DNA of 64,000 nt, taken from contig NC_042515.1 in the NCBI RefSeq assembly GCF_900963305.1, positions 1,150,327 to 1,214,326 of the forward strand. The letters run 5' to 3'. Position numbers and translations under genes: made by a program. The notes below the pieces were generated by a model. The model worked only from the letters and a program-made list of their open reading frames with translations, did not search any database and was not told the DNA's origin. Position 1 is the stretch's first letter, and each line of letters starts with the position of its first letter. Below, one piece after another: positions 38,124 to 50,254 of the stretch. This DNA is from Echeneis naucrates (lineage: Eukaryota > Chordata > Actinopteri > Carangiformes > Echeneidae).

Positions 38124-38368
38124 TCACACACTCATCTACACTTGTCCTGTGTCGTCATAACGTCCCAAACCTCCTCTGGACCGGAGCAGCTCTGTTAACG
38201 GCTGTTATTAACGGATGATGTCATTCAATGACGTCACCGGCCGTTTAACAGCATCGTCACAGGTGCCGGTGCTGACGTCAGCTGTCCCTGATGGTTCTCA
38301 CCGGCTTCAGCAGCTGACGTTGATCCGGACCAGATCAGGACCCAGAGACACACCGGAAGCAGCTCCAT
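32017..38368 (-). CDS. Gene E: V-C-TM B7/butyrophilin-like receptor
   Basis: Exons on -: signal peptide 38368-38302, V 36500-36186, C-type 33597-33319, TM 32668-32561, tail 32048-32017 ([10 protein letters not shown], stop). All are phase 1, totalling 801 nt, 266 aa. The signal exon and V pair with gene D. The Ig exon is D's C2 type ([23 protein letters not shown]). The TM exon is a shortened form starting [18 protein letters not shown] and ending YIKCTKG. No C1-type exon exists: just after the 34.2-34.67 kb stretch, which resembles gene C's pre-C intron, the sequence jumps to D's pre-C2 region. E thus looks like a D-type gene that lost C1 in a recombination. Short tail without tyrosine. Confidence 0.75.
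34669..35752 (-). promoter_or_regulatory. Intronic promoter-like module, copy 3 (gene E)
   Basis: Inverted copy of the module in gene E's V-to-C intron. The CArG box is intact, but the CRE is damaged (TGACGTCG on the - strand) and a few small length changes are present. The ATG segment and phase-1 donor are kept. Beyond the donor, 34.2-34.67 kb continues like gene C (17.38-17.84 kb), not like gene D. Confidence 0.45.
35984..36054 (-). other. Candidate alternative terminal exon or decayed TM exon after V (gene E)
   Basis: Mirror of gene D's site, with the same DGPLTSYG start and the same hydrophobic neighbouring frame. Confidence 0.35.
38013..38122. repeat. (CA)n microsatellite in gene E intron 1
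   Basis: Counterpart of the B, D and B' tracts but much shorter; it lacks the GGTTCAGG-type interspersed units. Confidence 0.9.
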
Positions 38369-38392
38369 GGCGGTCCGACTCTCCACTACAGT

Positions 38393-38640
38393 CACCGGCC
38401 CACATCAGGAACATCTGGAGGACCGAGCTGCAGCCTCCTCACACTCTGATTGGCTGATCACACACCTTCTGCACGGCCTTCACAATAAAAGCCTGTCCTG
38501 GACGGACCGAAGACCGCAGAACCGGGTCGGTCCGGACAGACAAAACACAATCCTGACTTTACTTCTGCTGTGAGAGAAACTCATCATTTAACTGAAACAA
38601 CACAAAAAGGATTTGGACTGTTGGACCAACAATTCATGTC
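38393..38640. other. ~245-bp insertion just upstream of gene E's start codon
   Basis: At B, D and B' the sequence upstream of the start runs unbroken through the 5' UTR (for B', CTACAGTC then CAATTCAATC). Gene E has about 245 extra bases between these words. The insert contains GATTGGCTGAT (inverted CCAAT) and CACAATAAAAGCC (TATA-like) in the + direction. It could alter gene E's promoter or 5' UTR. Its origin is not recognised and I saw no clear terminal repeats. Confidence 0.55.
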
Positions 38641-38749
38641 AATTCAATCAGACTGATGAATCAGCTGAAATCAGAGTCAGAGAGCGGACAGCAGGTGGCG
38701 CCAGTTCTACGTCATGTTGTGCAGGTGTGACGTAAATCTGACTGATCCA

Positions 38750-41300
38750 CCTTCCGTTAAAGCTCTGTATGTAGGTGTGTGACTGATGTCAAAGGAAAAC
38801 AGCTGTCTGAACATCTTTTTGGTATCAGAGAGGTATTTTTCTCTGAATAAAGCTCCATGTTGAACCCATCACAGAGGACTGAGACATACTGAGATCTCCT
38901 CTTTTATTTTTGAAATTCAGTGGGTTTTTTTCACTTCCGTTTCCAGCACCTTTCTACAGGTAGGAAGTTACAGCATTTTCAAATTAAAACGTAAGGGCTA
39001 TTTATGTGCAGTGTTCTCCAGAAAACACCGTCTTTATGTAGAACTGTTACTGAACTAAAAATGATTTCTGAGTTCTGTCCATCCACAGCGGGGATCCTGG
39101 TGAGGCTAAATAACCTCAAAGGAAATGACCGCTTTCTAATTACTTCAACTGTTTCTCATAATCAGTTGCTCCTTATTTCACAGACTAAATGGACCTCAGA
39201 TCATCAGTGATGTCTTTCACTGTAAAAATGTCCCGAATGGATCAGGACATGTCACATGTAGGGCTGCAGACCAGAATGTTTCCAGACAATCAGTCATAAC
39301 TCCCTGAAGACTAAACTGACTTTCACACGTTTTTTGTTGTTGTTTTGTTTTTTTGTTGCTGCTCTGATACAGGACACATGGTTCGGTGTGTTTCAATATT
39401 CATAGTGGGGTTAACAGTAGCAGAATATCCTGATGTATGATATATGTGATGTATGACAGGGATTTTGCAAAACACACACACACACACTATATACACAGTA
39501 ATATATGATAGAGAAGCAGAAACAGATAGTGGCAGTAAAGTCAGCTATTTTAATAAGTTGAAGAAACAATATATGAAGACATTATATATCTATATATAAC
39601 ATAACAATAGACAGGAGTTCTACATCAGAGAAAATGAAAATATATATAAATCATACATGAAGTATCAATATAATTCATATCTATGTATGTATATCAGGTC
39701 TGACAGACACCGTTCTGTTTCAGGAAGCAGGTTCAACAAACTCAGTTCCCTAAAATCCGTGTGCTGTCTTTTCTCTGGCCATGGCGTTCTTCTTCTCTCG
39801 CTCCAGACTTTCCTCTCCGGCTGAGGCGTCGTTCCTTCACTCCTTCATCCTCAGCGGGAGGAGATGAACATGGTTTGAGTGACGTTTCACTTCACACCAT
39901 CAGTGTGCGGCCCACCTTCTCTCTGACAGCCATCAGCTGTCACAGCTTCTGCCAGCAAATGCCTTATATGACACACCTGGTCTTTCCAGGTGAACCAGGA
40001 AGCTGAAGGTGGATGGAATAACACCATCTCTGAGTTCTGCTGTCTGTATTTTTCAGACATGAGGTGTCTCCCTTTAGTTAGGGTGCATTACATGAGAATA
40101 CAGTATTCATGTTCAGTCTTCCTGTTTCTGGTGGTCCGCCGATTTAAACAGCAAAATGCTGCAGTTTTGGCATCTTTCTCTTTTCTCCTGTTGCCAGGCA
40201 ACCAGCAGGACACCGATTCAAGATGGCGGCCGCACTTCTTCCGCCCCTACAGCCAATATGGCGTCTTTATGTGTCATGGCTGGACCCGTACCAGAGAAAA
40301 ACAGCAGAGGATTCTGGGTAATCCCCACCAACTACATGATCTGAAATCAGAGTTATGTGGAAACATGAAGATGACTCAGCGTTTTTATATCATCTGTCTC
40401 ACTGACGTCACCTTCTGTAGAAGGAACACGATGGCGCCTCTCGGAGCCACAACAGAAGATGAACGGGTTTGTTTTCTTTTGTCCCAAATACAAACAGGTG
40501 TGGAATAAACCTGCCGAACCTAAAGTCCGGGCCGCTCCGTCAGAAGACGTCACACTGCGGTCACATACACAGACGGTGATTGGCTGCTGGTCCGCCATGT
40601 TGGAAGTGGCAGATCCGCCACGAGAACAAATACAGGTGTTTGAGAATAAAAAGGACTGTGACGTCAGTGACGATCACCGAGACAGAAAATGAAAGTCTGC
40701 AGTGAAATGATGAACTCCATTGATATTTTATTCACTTCATTATTTAGCTGGAAATTCTTCCATCTCTTAAAAGGAAAAAGCACCAATTTAATAGAGACGA
40801 GCTGATGACTGAGGGATGGAAACAGTCAGTGTGAGCTCAACTCGTTAACTTTGGAAAACTTCAGCTAAACAATCCAAAGATATTGAGTTCAATAAGAAAC
40901 AGTCCATAAAGGTTTAGTCTACATTTGTTTGGAGGCAGTTTGACAAGAACTCCAACAGATGAGACGGAGTTCTAAACTGTGGAGTCGGCCAGAGTTACCA
41001 AAACAGACAGTAACAGCTGAAACAGCGCTGCTAAAATACTCTTTAAACATCAAAATCAGTTCATTTCAAGAAAGACATCATTCAGAAAAACTGAAAACAA
41101 AACAGGCAAACACAGGTGTGTGTGTCCTGAGTTTGTCTATTTAAGGCCAAAATGGAACAGAAAGAAGTCGGCTCTTCGTTTTGTTCTTGAAGTTCAGTCA
41201 CTTCTTGGTGGAGTTCAATCTGATTCTGCAGCCAACATTCAAATGGAGGGAAACAAAATTAAAACTAATTAATCTGAAGATCTCAGCCTCCTCAGCAAAC
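38750..41300. repeat. Right-side intergenic segment between genes F and E (copy 1)
   Basis: A direct duplicate lies at about 57950-61780, interrupted there by a Tc1 element. It contains AT-rich sequence (39.4-39.7 kb), CpG-containing stretches around 40.2-40.6 kb and a TTTATT at 40727-40732, which could be gene F's polyadenylation signal on -. No coding frame is convincing; the largest ones differ between the copies by small indels. Absent from the left half, where the long-TIR transposon occupies this position. Confidence 0.55.
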
Positions 41301-41502
41301 AGACACACAACAGCTGAGAGCTACTGGACGTCTTTCTGGGAGTCTGGTGGACCTGCAGGATCTCAGCATGAAATCAAAAGTAAAAAAAAAACAAACAAAA
41401 CAACTAAACAAATGGTGATTGGTGTTTTGGTTTCAAATGTTTTGTATTCCAGGTTATTTATAGAAGAACACAGTTTACAGCTGAAGGTCCTGATCAGACA
41501 GC

Positions 41503-44500
41503 TCATCCTCTTAATCCCTGTCTTTCAGAGAGGTGTGATGGACCTGATGAACCTGATGGAGGGAAAACAGAGTTAGAATCCAGAAAATCCCAGCTGAGCA
41601 GAGTCCTGGACCACGAAGCAGGATCTGAGGTTATGGAGGGAACTTCAGGTTTAACTCTGGTTTTCAGTTGGGGTAAATCACCATGGTAACTGATGCTGAA
41701 CTCCTGACTATGATGATGAGTCTGATCAGCTGGAAATAATGTCCAGTGTTTCTCTGATCGGTCAGAGTTCATCTTGTTAAATGTCACAGGTGTCACAGTT
41801 TGTTCTCAGCTCATGTTCAGTCTTTCACATGAAGCCGCTCGTACCTGGACAGGTGAACTCAGGGTTAACTCAACTAGTTGATCTTCAGCTTGTTAGTGCA
41901 GCTTATCAGGTTCAGTGGAGACAGATAACAAAGATATCCTGGTCTGTTGAAGCTGCTTCGTGGTCCAGGAGAGGAACAACAACACAACTGACTGGACATC
42001 AGACACAGACACACACTTTGTGCTTTAGTTGTGTGTTCATCATCAACAACTTAGTGTCACTCACCTTTAGTACAACTGTAGCCTCTGAGTCTAAGAACAG
42101 CAAGAACAACAACAACACCGAAAAAGAGACTCCCAAAAACCGCAGCAACAATCCATCCAGTCAGACTTCCTGTAAGAGAGGACAGAACGTGGATGTGAGA
42201 CTCAGAGTTTGGTCTCATCATGTTGATCAGACTGAACATCACAGCTTCAGTGTGTTGATGCTCCTCTGATCTCCAAAGATCAGCAGATGAAGGTCATCAG
42301 GCTCAGAGATGTCAGCATCCATCTGATGGCCTCTTTCCTCCAGCTGGCCTCCAGCTGGGCTGCACAGCTGACAGCTGGCTGGGCCTGTCCTGTCCAGGTC
42401 CCTGTCCCGGTCCCTGTCCCGGTCCTGTCCCTGTCTGTCTCCAGTCCAGGCTGTGATGGACTCTGTGCTTCACTCAGAATAAATGCTGCTAAAAGCTGAC
42501 AGACGTCTAAACGTCTTCTTGTCCCTTCAGTGATGAACCCCTCAGTGTGTTTATTGTGCTGACATGAACAGACACACAAACAGCAGCTGCTGCTTCATTT
42601 ACTGGACAACAATCCAACTTCTGCTGTTTGACAAACTACACATCAGTAAAGTACCGAACCATTTGGTAGGCCCTTCATGGAACAATAGGCCCTTATGTCC
42701 CACATGTTTTCATTACAAATCAGGTTGTATTAGTGCTCACTGCTTTACAGGCTACTGTGTGTGTGTGTGTTTGTGTGTGTGCGTGTGCCTGACTGTCCAG
42801 GCAAAAGCCCTCCGCCGCGAGTTAATGTCCAATCATTGTTGTGCCTCCGCCCATTCACAGTGACGAACCTATCACACTGTTGCTCACATACACAGAAGCA
42901 GGAAAACTTCTACCTTGAAAACGACAATTTTACGTCTGAATGCTCTGAACAGTGATTTAATGAATGCTACCATGGTCACACCAAGACCCGCCTTACTCTG
43001 CGTCTGATTGACGGGTGTTGGTGTGACCATAGAAGGATTCGTAATATCACCTCCGGACTCGCCATTGCTGCACACAATCTCTAATAGTCTGTGTGAGGTT
43101 GCTGTGCGCGCGTTTGTGTGTAAATAAGATCCAACTCTGGCTGGCTTACCATGAAAACTTATTCTACCTTCACCAATCATCGTCACATCATCATCAAATC
43201 TTTATGTGGTTGCCCCCTTTGCAGCTCTTGTGGCTGGCTGTCTGAGAGCCAAGTCTGATGGCAGCTTCAATGAGTTGCTTCACTTCACACTTCATAACGC
43301 GCCACATTTAATTGTTGTAATGGTAACAGCGTTGTAACGATGGAAATAGGTAATTACCTGTTTCTGAAAAAAATAACGGCGTTACAAAGGCTTAAAGTGT
43401 TACTCAGTACCAGAATTGTTTGGAACTTGTTCTGACTAGCAAAATAAGTAAATAATTTTGGGAGGGAAAAAAAAGTCTCTTCATGCACAAAACACCGTGG
43501 GCTACCTATACCGTTGCACCCCTAGTTTTTATTTCTGTGGTCACATGATGTTGATGGCATGTAGAACCTGATTGTTCTCTGTGGATCTTGTACATTTTGA
43601 TTCCTGTAGACTTCATTTCAGACTTCATCACAGCCAGATGCTCCTAAAGCTGCCAATTAACTGATGAAAGAAGTTCTGCCTCCTCTGTCTGATCGACACA
43701 CATTGGAGTGTCACAGTGATCAGGTCCAGCTCATATAACAGTCCTTCACAGTTGTACAGAGTCACATCACACACAAACAACAATCCGTCAGGTTGCTGCT
43801 AAAAGGTTGATTCATTTTGATATTTATCAGCCTTCGAGATATTAACTCCAGCTGTTGAGGACACCTCACATTTTCAACCAGCAGAGACGTTTTCATCCAG
43901 ATTGTGGCCCAGACAGGAAATGTTCTTTGGCTTCAGGCTGATTCACATCAAAATTTTATTATTTTAATTAAAATAACACTCACCATTCATAAGAACAAAG
44001 ATCTTAGCATCGATCTGATGTCTGATGGTCTCCTGTGTAGAGACACAGCGGTAGTAGTCGGTCTTGGTCACAGTAGTTTGGAGGATAATGTTGTATTTTC
44101 CTTCAGTTTTTGTGACATCTGGTTTCTCAGCAGGAATGATGTTTCCAGCACTGTCCTTCCACTGGACCTCAGGTTCTGGAAAAGCTCCATAAACTTCACA
44201 CTGAAGAAGAGCCAAGTCTTTGGTTTGATTAAGGATTGTGACTGACGGTTTTGGAGCTGCACCTGAAAATGTAGAATAAACAACGACAACATTAGAAATG
44301 AAACACTGACATTCAGCCATTCTCAGTTTGTATAAGTGAATTACAGACTTTTTAAAGATAAACAGACAACCTGAAGCTGTGAAGCACAAATGAAGCATTT
44401 ATCAGTTAAATCTCAGCTGTTCATCTGTACATCATAATTCAAACACTGTGAATTCACAGAAAAACTCAGAATTAATGAAGTTATCACTGAAGGAGATTGA

Positions 44501-47342
44501 AGTTGTCTTTGATTGTTCAGTTTGTCTGTTCTGTGAGTTATCAGGTCTAAATGAAGTCGGGGAGAACTGCAGGTTATTTAATCGTACTGTCAGACAGAAA
44601 ACCTCCATCATTAGCTGATCTGTAGTTTATAAAAATCTTCTTTATAAAGACGCCGATTCAACTAGTTGGACTACTTTTTGATATTTTCACTAAACTACAA
44701 ACAATTATGGTCCAAAAAGGAACCAGATGAAATAAAGTGACATGAATCAGTGAAGGATTAAATGTTAGAAAGCTCTGAGCTCACTGAACCATCAGGACTC
44801 TGTAAACTGATCAGCTGCAGACTGAGTGGGATAAAGATGAACTGTAGTGAACAGGTGAAATGTCTCCACCAGGTGATGGACAGGACGACTGACGTCATCA
44901 GAATCACGACTCACCTGGGATGTTTTCGTCACTTCTGTCTTTTAACCTTTTGTGGCTCAGAGGTTGCATACGACCCGACATGAATGTGGAAAAGTCCATA
45001 AATACATTGACTACATATTTCCACATGGAGCCAAATGTTCATATAAACACGTTATATCTCATCTGAAAGCTCAGATGTTCGTTTTTTCATCGCCCTTAAC
45101 GATCTTCACGGCGGATTTACGACGTTCGAACAGGAACGTCTCACTTTACGGCAGTCAGCCGGCAGAAACTAGCTTGCTAACTTGTGTCGCCGCCGTTAAA
45201 ATCGGTTTATTGGTCCAAAAAGAGACTTTTAAAGACGAAGTGGGCTCTTTTTAAAGAAGAAGAAGCCGCAGATTGAATCCAGCTGGTTTTAAATCCAGTG
45301 GATGTCAAAACGAGCCAAATTAAAGTGAATGAATTCCCGCCTTTAGTTTGAACGCTGCTCTTCAAACTTCCGCTTCATCTGCATTTCTGTCAATTTTCAC
45401 TTTGGACCGAATAACTGACCAATGAGCTTCAAGGTCTCTGACATCAGGACCCGCCCAGCAACAAATCAAACCAATCAGCACCTTTACAGCACCTACACTG
45501 ACGTCACTGACGAACTCTTTACTCCTCGGCCAATCAGAGGAGTGCGCCTTTCGGCGGCCCCTCATGACTTTGATGGACAGCTGCTTCCGTCCAATAGGAA
45601 GTGAGCTCCGTGAAAAAAGTCAGAGCGTGTCGGCGGTAAAAGGAGCTGCCTGCCCATATATGGAAGTTAGCGTAGCCGGACTTCCTGCGGCGGAGGCCCG
45701 CCCACAGAACAGAGGAAGTCCTTATCGGGCCACAGAGAGCAGATCGAATAAACTAAAGATGGAAATGTGGATGTGAACATGAAGTGCAGCTTCTTTTAGT
45801 CGGCTTTAACATTCAGGGACACTTTTAGAGCCACTCAACACTTTTCTCTTCTTTATTTGGAGCTCTGGAGAGCTTTTCTAAAGCTCTGTAGTCCTCTGAT
45901 GGAGATGATCTGTGCTGCACTTTGGGAAATATCTCAGAGACACTTCAGTCTATCAACATGACATTTGGTACAGATGTTGGACGCCAGCTGACGAACGGAC
46001 GGTGTGAACGTGGGCCTGATATCTGCTGATACGACGGTTTTACTGCGGTCTAAATATGAGCTGGAAGTCAAAGAAGAGCAGCGTTTCCGTGTTTGTCGGT
46101 TCAATCCTTCGTCAGCTCTACAGATTCTGAGCTGAAAGTCAAATGAACGGAGCCCATGAAACCTCCGACAGCTCGTTTTCACTCATGCTGTGGAAATGGA
46201 TCAGGTTCTTGTACTTTTGGTGGAAAACACGGTTAAAAATGGGAAAGTATTCAGAGACAGAAATGCACATCAGTAAAATGAACCCTAACAGGTTAAGGGA
46301 CCATCTAAAAGAAAGAACAAAGCAAAACAGATGTTAGTTTGTGAAATCATTCGTGTAGGAAACAGATAACAAACCTGGGAATGTATGACAGATCTACCTA
46401 AAACCAATTTCACCAACGTCTAAGTTTAAAAACAACATTCAAAGATGTTCATGTTAATGCTGAGCTGGAAACAAACACCTTTCTGGTTGAATCTCATTTC
46501 ATCAGTCTGAAGTAGATTCATCTCAAATTTAATCTACCACAAACTGCTGAAAGGTGATTGTTCAGAATGAACTAAACTGGAACGTGTCAGATATCCAACA
46601 TGTCTGATCCTTCAGAGGGAATCAGCCCAGATGTGGCTGCAGGTCTGTGGGGACGAGGTCCTCCAGATGTGTATTCTGATGTTTGATCTGAGATCAGATC
46701 AGTGAATAATCAGGAGTTTGATGAAAACACTCACCAACAAGAAGCTTCACGAGCTGTGTCTGATTTGTACGTCTAAATTCACAGCTGTACTTTCCACTGT
46801 CAGACACCTTCGTGTTGCTGATCTTTATGGAGGCGTTTCCGTCCTTCAGTCCTCCAGGAAAATGTGAGACACGACCTTTGAACTGCTCATGTTGACCTGA
46901 TAGATCTTTACTGGAAGAAAGACCAGCGTCATACACATAAACCTCCTTCTGACCGTCAGCCCTCCAGTCAAACCTCTCAGCTGTAATATCCTCTGAGATG
47001 GAACAGGGTAAAGTCACATCATGTCCTTCTATCACTGTGATCTCTGGTCCTGGAAGACAAAACATGTTGGATTTAGACACGTGGACGTCTTTGTTCTGAC
47101 TAAACATCAACTGAATTTAGAATAAAATACTTTCACTTAAAGACAGAAACAACTTTACAAATACAAATTCTGAGACATTTGACTGTTTGGTTTGTCTGTT
47201 TGTTGTAAAATGACTTGTTTCTAAATAAACAGGTGTCCATCCACAGAATGAAGAGTTTCAGTGAGGCCGTAATGTGGGAAAGTTTCTTTTTCTCCTGAAG
47301 ACGTTTGAAATGAGGAAGTGAAGTGATCACCTCAGTAAAGAC

Positions 47343-47406
<64 letters not shown>

Positions 47407-48109
47407 TCGGCTCAGCTTCCTCAGCCGTTTAGACAGCTCGAGGTGTTTTTGCCTCCATGTCTGAGGGGCGTTTGGCTCAGTGAGATAAATTCAGAAATCT
47501 GTAAAATAATTTCAATTATGATCTATGAGAACATTTAAAGTTACTGTTACACATGAAAACTGTTAAACTTGATGTGAGCTAAAACAGCAAGTTGTTTTTT
47601 GGGTGTAAATGAAAAATCACTTTATTCTATTAAAAACTAAATTATTTTCTTTTGGAGAAAGAATCACTTTTTTTTTTTTTTTGCTCACTTTAGATTTCCG
47701 TGAAAATTTGTTCACATCAGACAACAAAATAACACAAAAGCTTGACAATGATAAGAAATGTGTATATTAGTTTTCTACATCAGTTCTTTCTTGTATAAAT
47801 CAGCACCTGTGCTCGTGACAATAACAGTTTAATATTTTATATTAACAAATCTTTGCCCAGTCTCATCAATTTCAAATAACCTGAACATGATTTCACATTT
47901 ATGTCGCTGTCAAATTAAAAGTAACAGCCGACTTTTTAAACAAATATGAACAGAAAAGTTTGTCGCCGACTCATGAAGAAAGATTTTTAAACGACTTTTA
48001 CAAACACAAAGTTGTTGTTTTGTGTGCAGCTCAGTTTCTCACCGGGTTCCTCGGCAGACGCTGCTGCAGCCCACATCAGGACGCACACACACAGAGGAAG
48101 CAGCTCCAT
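41503..48109 (-). CDS. Gene F: V-C1-TM B7/butyrophilin-like receptor
   Basis: Exons on -: signal peptide 48109-48043 (same as gene C's), V 47049-46735, C1 44262-43984, TM 42169-42065, tail 41552-41503 (GSSGPSHLSERQGLRG, stop). All are phase 1, 816 nt, 271 aa. V differs from gene C at a few places (YVYDAG for YVYEGG, NQTQLVK for NQKQHVK). C1 is D's type ([24 protein letters not shown]). TM reads [18 protein letters not shown], ending LRLRGYSCTKG. A second tail exon follows at 41352-41321 (GPPDSQKDVQ, stop). The region that holds C2 in gene D is replaced by hAT-like DNA. F is thus a chimera: C-like 5' end, D-like C1, E/G-like TM and tail. Confidence 0.75.
42644..43526. mobile_element. hAT-like insertion replacing the C2 region of gene F
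   Basis: Foreign sequence between DNA equivalent to D's 26.1 kb and D's 28.4 kb. Read on -, it begins CTAGGGGTGCAACGGTATAG, typical of hAT-family ends in fish, and further in has AATAACGGCGTTAC-type words also common in such elements. The other end (AGTAAAGTACCGAACC) is plausible but not an exact inverted match. No transposase frame. The insertion coincides with loss of about 2.3 kb that carries exon C2 in gene D. Confidence 0.5.
44908..45995 (-). promoter_or_regulatory. Intronic promoter-like module, copy 4 (gene F)
   Basis: Fourth copy, with intact CArG and CRE words on the - strand, the ATG segment and the phase-1 CCCAG|GTGAGT donor. It lies between gene F's V and C1 exons. Its inner edge marks where the inverted-repeat match to gene C stops and the match to gene D begins. 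Confidence 0.45.
46285..46304 (-). other. Candidate alternative terminal exon after V (gene F)
   Basis: Mirror of gene C's site: acceptor CTTTTAG, phase-1 codons for DGPLTC, then stop. Confidence 0.3.
47343..47405. repeat. (GT)n microsatellite in gene F intron 1
   Basis: Right-arm counterpart of 14773-14817, longer and with a TCT interruption. Confidence 0.95.
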
Positions 48110-49314
48110 AACTGCAGCTGGCACACAAACCTGCAGCTTTTCTGCAGAACGCTTTCGATTCTCGCAGTCAGCCCCTTCACACGGTCATTGCATCATCAGA
48201 AGGAAGGAGAGAGTGAAGAAGTGCAGAGAAATCCACAAACTGAACCTGCTCATCAGATCCATTCAGTGATGTTGGAAAATGAAGAAAAGCCGAAGGAGCT
48301 CATCTGTTTATTTATTTAAATAGAAATAAAATTAGAGTTTTTTTATTTTATAATATCTGATCGATGTTTTTCATTTCCTGTTACAGTTTCAGTCTGATCT
48401 TTGACCTGAAGGGGGCTCAGATCCACCTTCTCCTCATCTGGTTTCTAAAGAACAAGATGGCCGACAGACCTGTGACCTTTGACCCTTCGATTTTTAATTT
48501 TTATTTATTTATGTTTGTTGTGTTGGAGAAACAGAGACTTTGTGAGTTTTGTGTTGATTTTGGAGAAAAGTTTAAGGTTCAGATCAGGTTTCAGATTCAG
48601 GTCCAATGAAATCAGCCACTTCCCCAAAATGAGAGTTCAGCACTTTCAGTTTTTCATGAATGTGTGGTTGTGGGTTCTTTTTGTGCTCCTTTTGTGTGGG
48701 TTAGGGTTAACCCGAACCCCTGCAGGAACACACAGACAGTCTGTCCAATCAGCTGACGTCCCATGAAACACAACCCCACACAGACAGCAAAGAGAGATGA
48801 ACGTTCACAGCAGTGATCAGTGTGCTGCTGCTTTAACGTTCACTTGTATGATGCTCCGTTAGTTTTCTGTCTTCACTCTGAACGACAGGAATGAGTCTCT
48901 CAGCTGCTTCAGGCTGGAGGAGGCTGGGAAATGTCTTCACTCTGACTTCTGCTGCTCAGAGGTCAGTTCCTCTGATCTTCTTTCTCAGTTCATTTTACAG
49001 AAGAGAAACTTTTCGTCCAGAGTATCTCAAACGTCAGCTTTAATCTCCTAAAAGCTGTGATCAAGAGTTTTTGAAGTGAAGCAGCGGAGGAACAACTTCT
49101 CCTTTACCTCCTCATTCTTCTGTGGAAATGTCAAACTGTTTTGTTTTTCATTTTATTGGAAAATCTGGATTTTGTGATTTCATACAATAAAACCATTAAA
49201 CTGATCTCCATGTTGTTGAAGCTCAGTTCTCTTTACCAAGTGAGATCTCAGTGTTTTCACAGAAAGTTCCACATTTTACACACAATGATTCTGAGAGATT
49301 TTATCATGTTTCAG

Positions 49315-49568
49315 AGGAACTCTTTGATCGCGGCCGTGTCTCCATGTGGATCTGGGAAGTTTTTTGGTCGTGGCAACAGTTTTAGCTCTGGTTCAGTTCT
49401 TTCTCATCAAGGACTCTGAAAATCACAGGAAGAAAAGTAAGCAGAAGTCATTTCAGTATAACTGCTCTCTTGTTTCCTCAGAAATGAAATGTCTTTTCTG
49501 CAGATCCTGATCAGATGAATTCCTCCAGCAGACCTGCAGAGGAACCACGAACTGATGATCACATCTAA
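49315..49568 (+). pseudogene. Gene H' remnant (right), frame-shifted TM exon plus tail exon
   Basis: Mirror of the H remnant. The TM exon is 49315-49436 and the tail exon 49504-49568 (NPDQMNSSSRPAEEP..., stop). The TM exon is 122 nt rather than 126: four bases are missing after ATGTGGATC, which breaks the frame through the membrane segment. The acceptor and donor are intact. With no Ig exons nearby on either arm, this copy is a pseudogene. Confidence 0.6.
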
Positions 49569-49649
49569 CAGCTTCACAAGGGGAGGAAAAATACTGAGAG
49601 TTACTGTTGGAGCTAAAATGTACTCTGGTACAAGTACATGCACAAAGAT

Positions 49650-49830
49650 GAAAGTACTGCTCCGGTGAAGGGTACCGAGAGTATTCATGAAGATGAAGTA
49701 CAGATAGTACTGCTCCGGTGAAGGGTACCGAGAGTATTCATGAAGATGAACTACAGATAGTACTGCTCCGGTGAAAGAACCCAGAGTATTCATGAAGATG
49801 AAGTACAGATAGTACTGCTCCGGTGAAAGA
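49650..49830. repeat. 57-bp tandem repeat (right)
   Basis: About three and a half units containing GAAGATGAAGTACAGATAGT and ACTGCTCCGGTGAA. It has one more unit than the left arm. Confidence 0.85.
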
Positions 49831-50254
49831 GCCGAAACAAAACCAGCAAGAAAAACTGAACAGCAAATGTAACCTGATATTCAAAATTTTTAAGGAACAC
49901 CTTTAAATAAAAATCCTTCTTTTTCTCCTCACTTCTGCTCAAGGTCATGATAAAGTGACGGGCTGCTGCTGGGATGAAGATGGAGTCAGTTCAGGTTCTT
50001 CTGGTGCAGTTTGGAGAAAATCTGTTTCGTGTTTCATATCAATCTGAATTCTTTTCACATCAGTCCAGTCGCCCCCTGATGGTCATGAAGGTTTAAAGCT
50101 CTTCAGACCAGAGTCCAGGTCCAGGTTCTGAACATTCAGAGAGAGACATTAATCTTTGAGTTTTGTCCTCAATGGGCCGCCGTACTCTCCTCTTCAATCA
50201 CTGTGGAAGTTCATTCATCAACATTTTCCAGGTTTGATGGAGCCTGGACAGATC

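Noticed and set aside
39761-40692. Possible genes in the right intergenic segment (39.7-40.7 kb and 60.2-61.1 kb)
   Set aside because: Frames differ between the two copies by indels, with no recognisable domain and no splice pattern.
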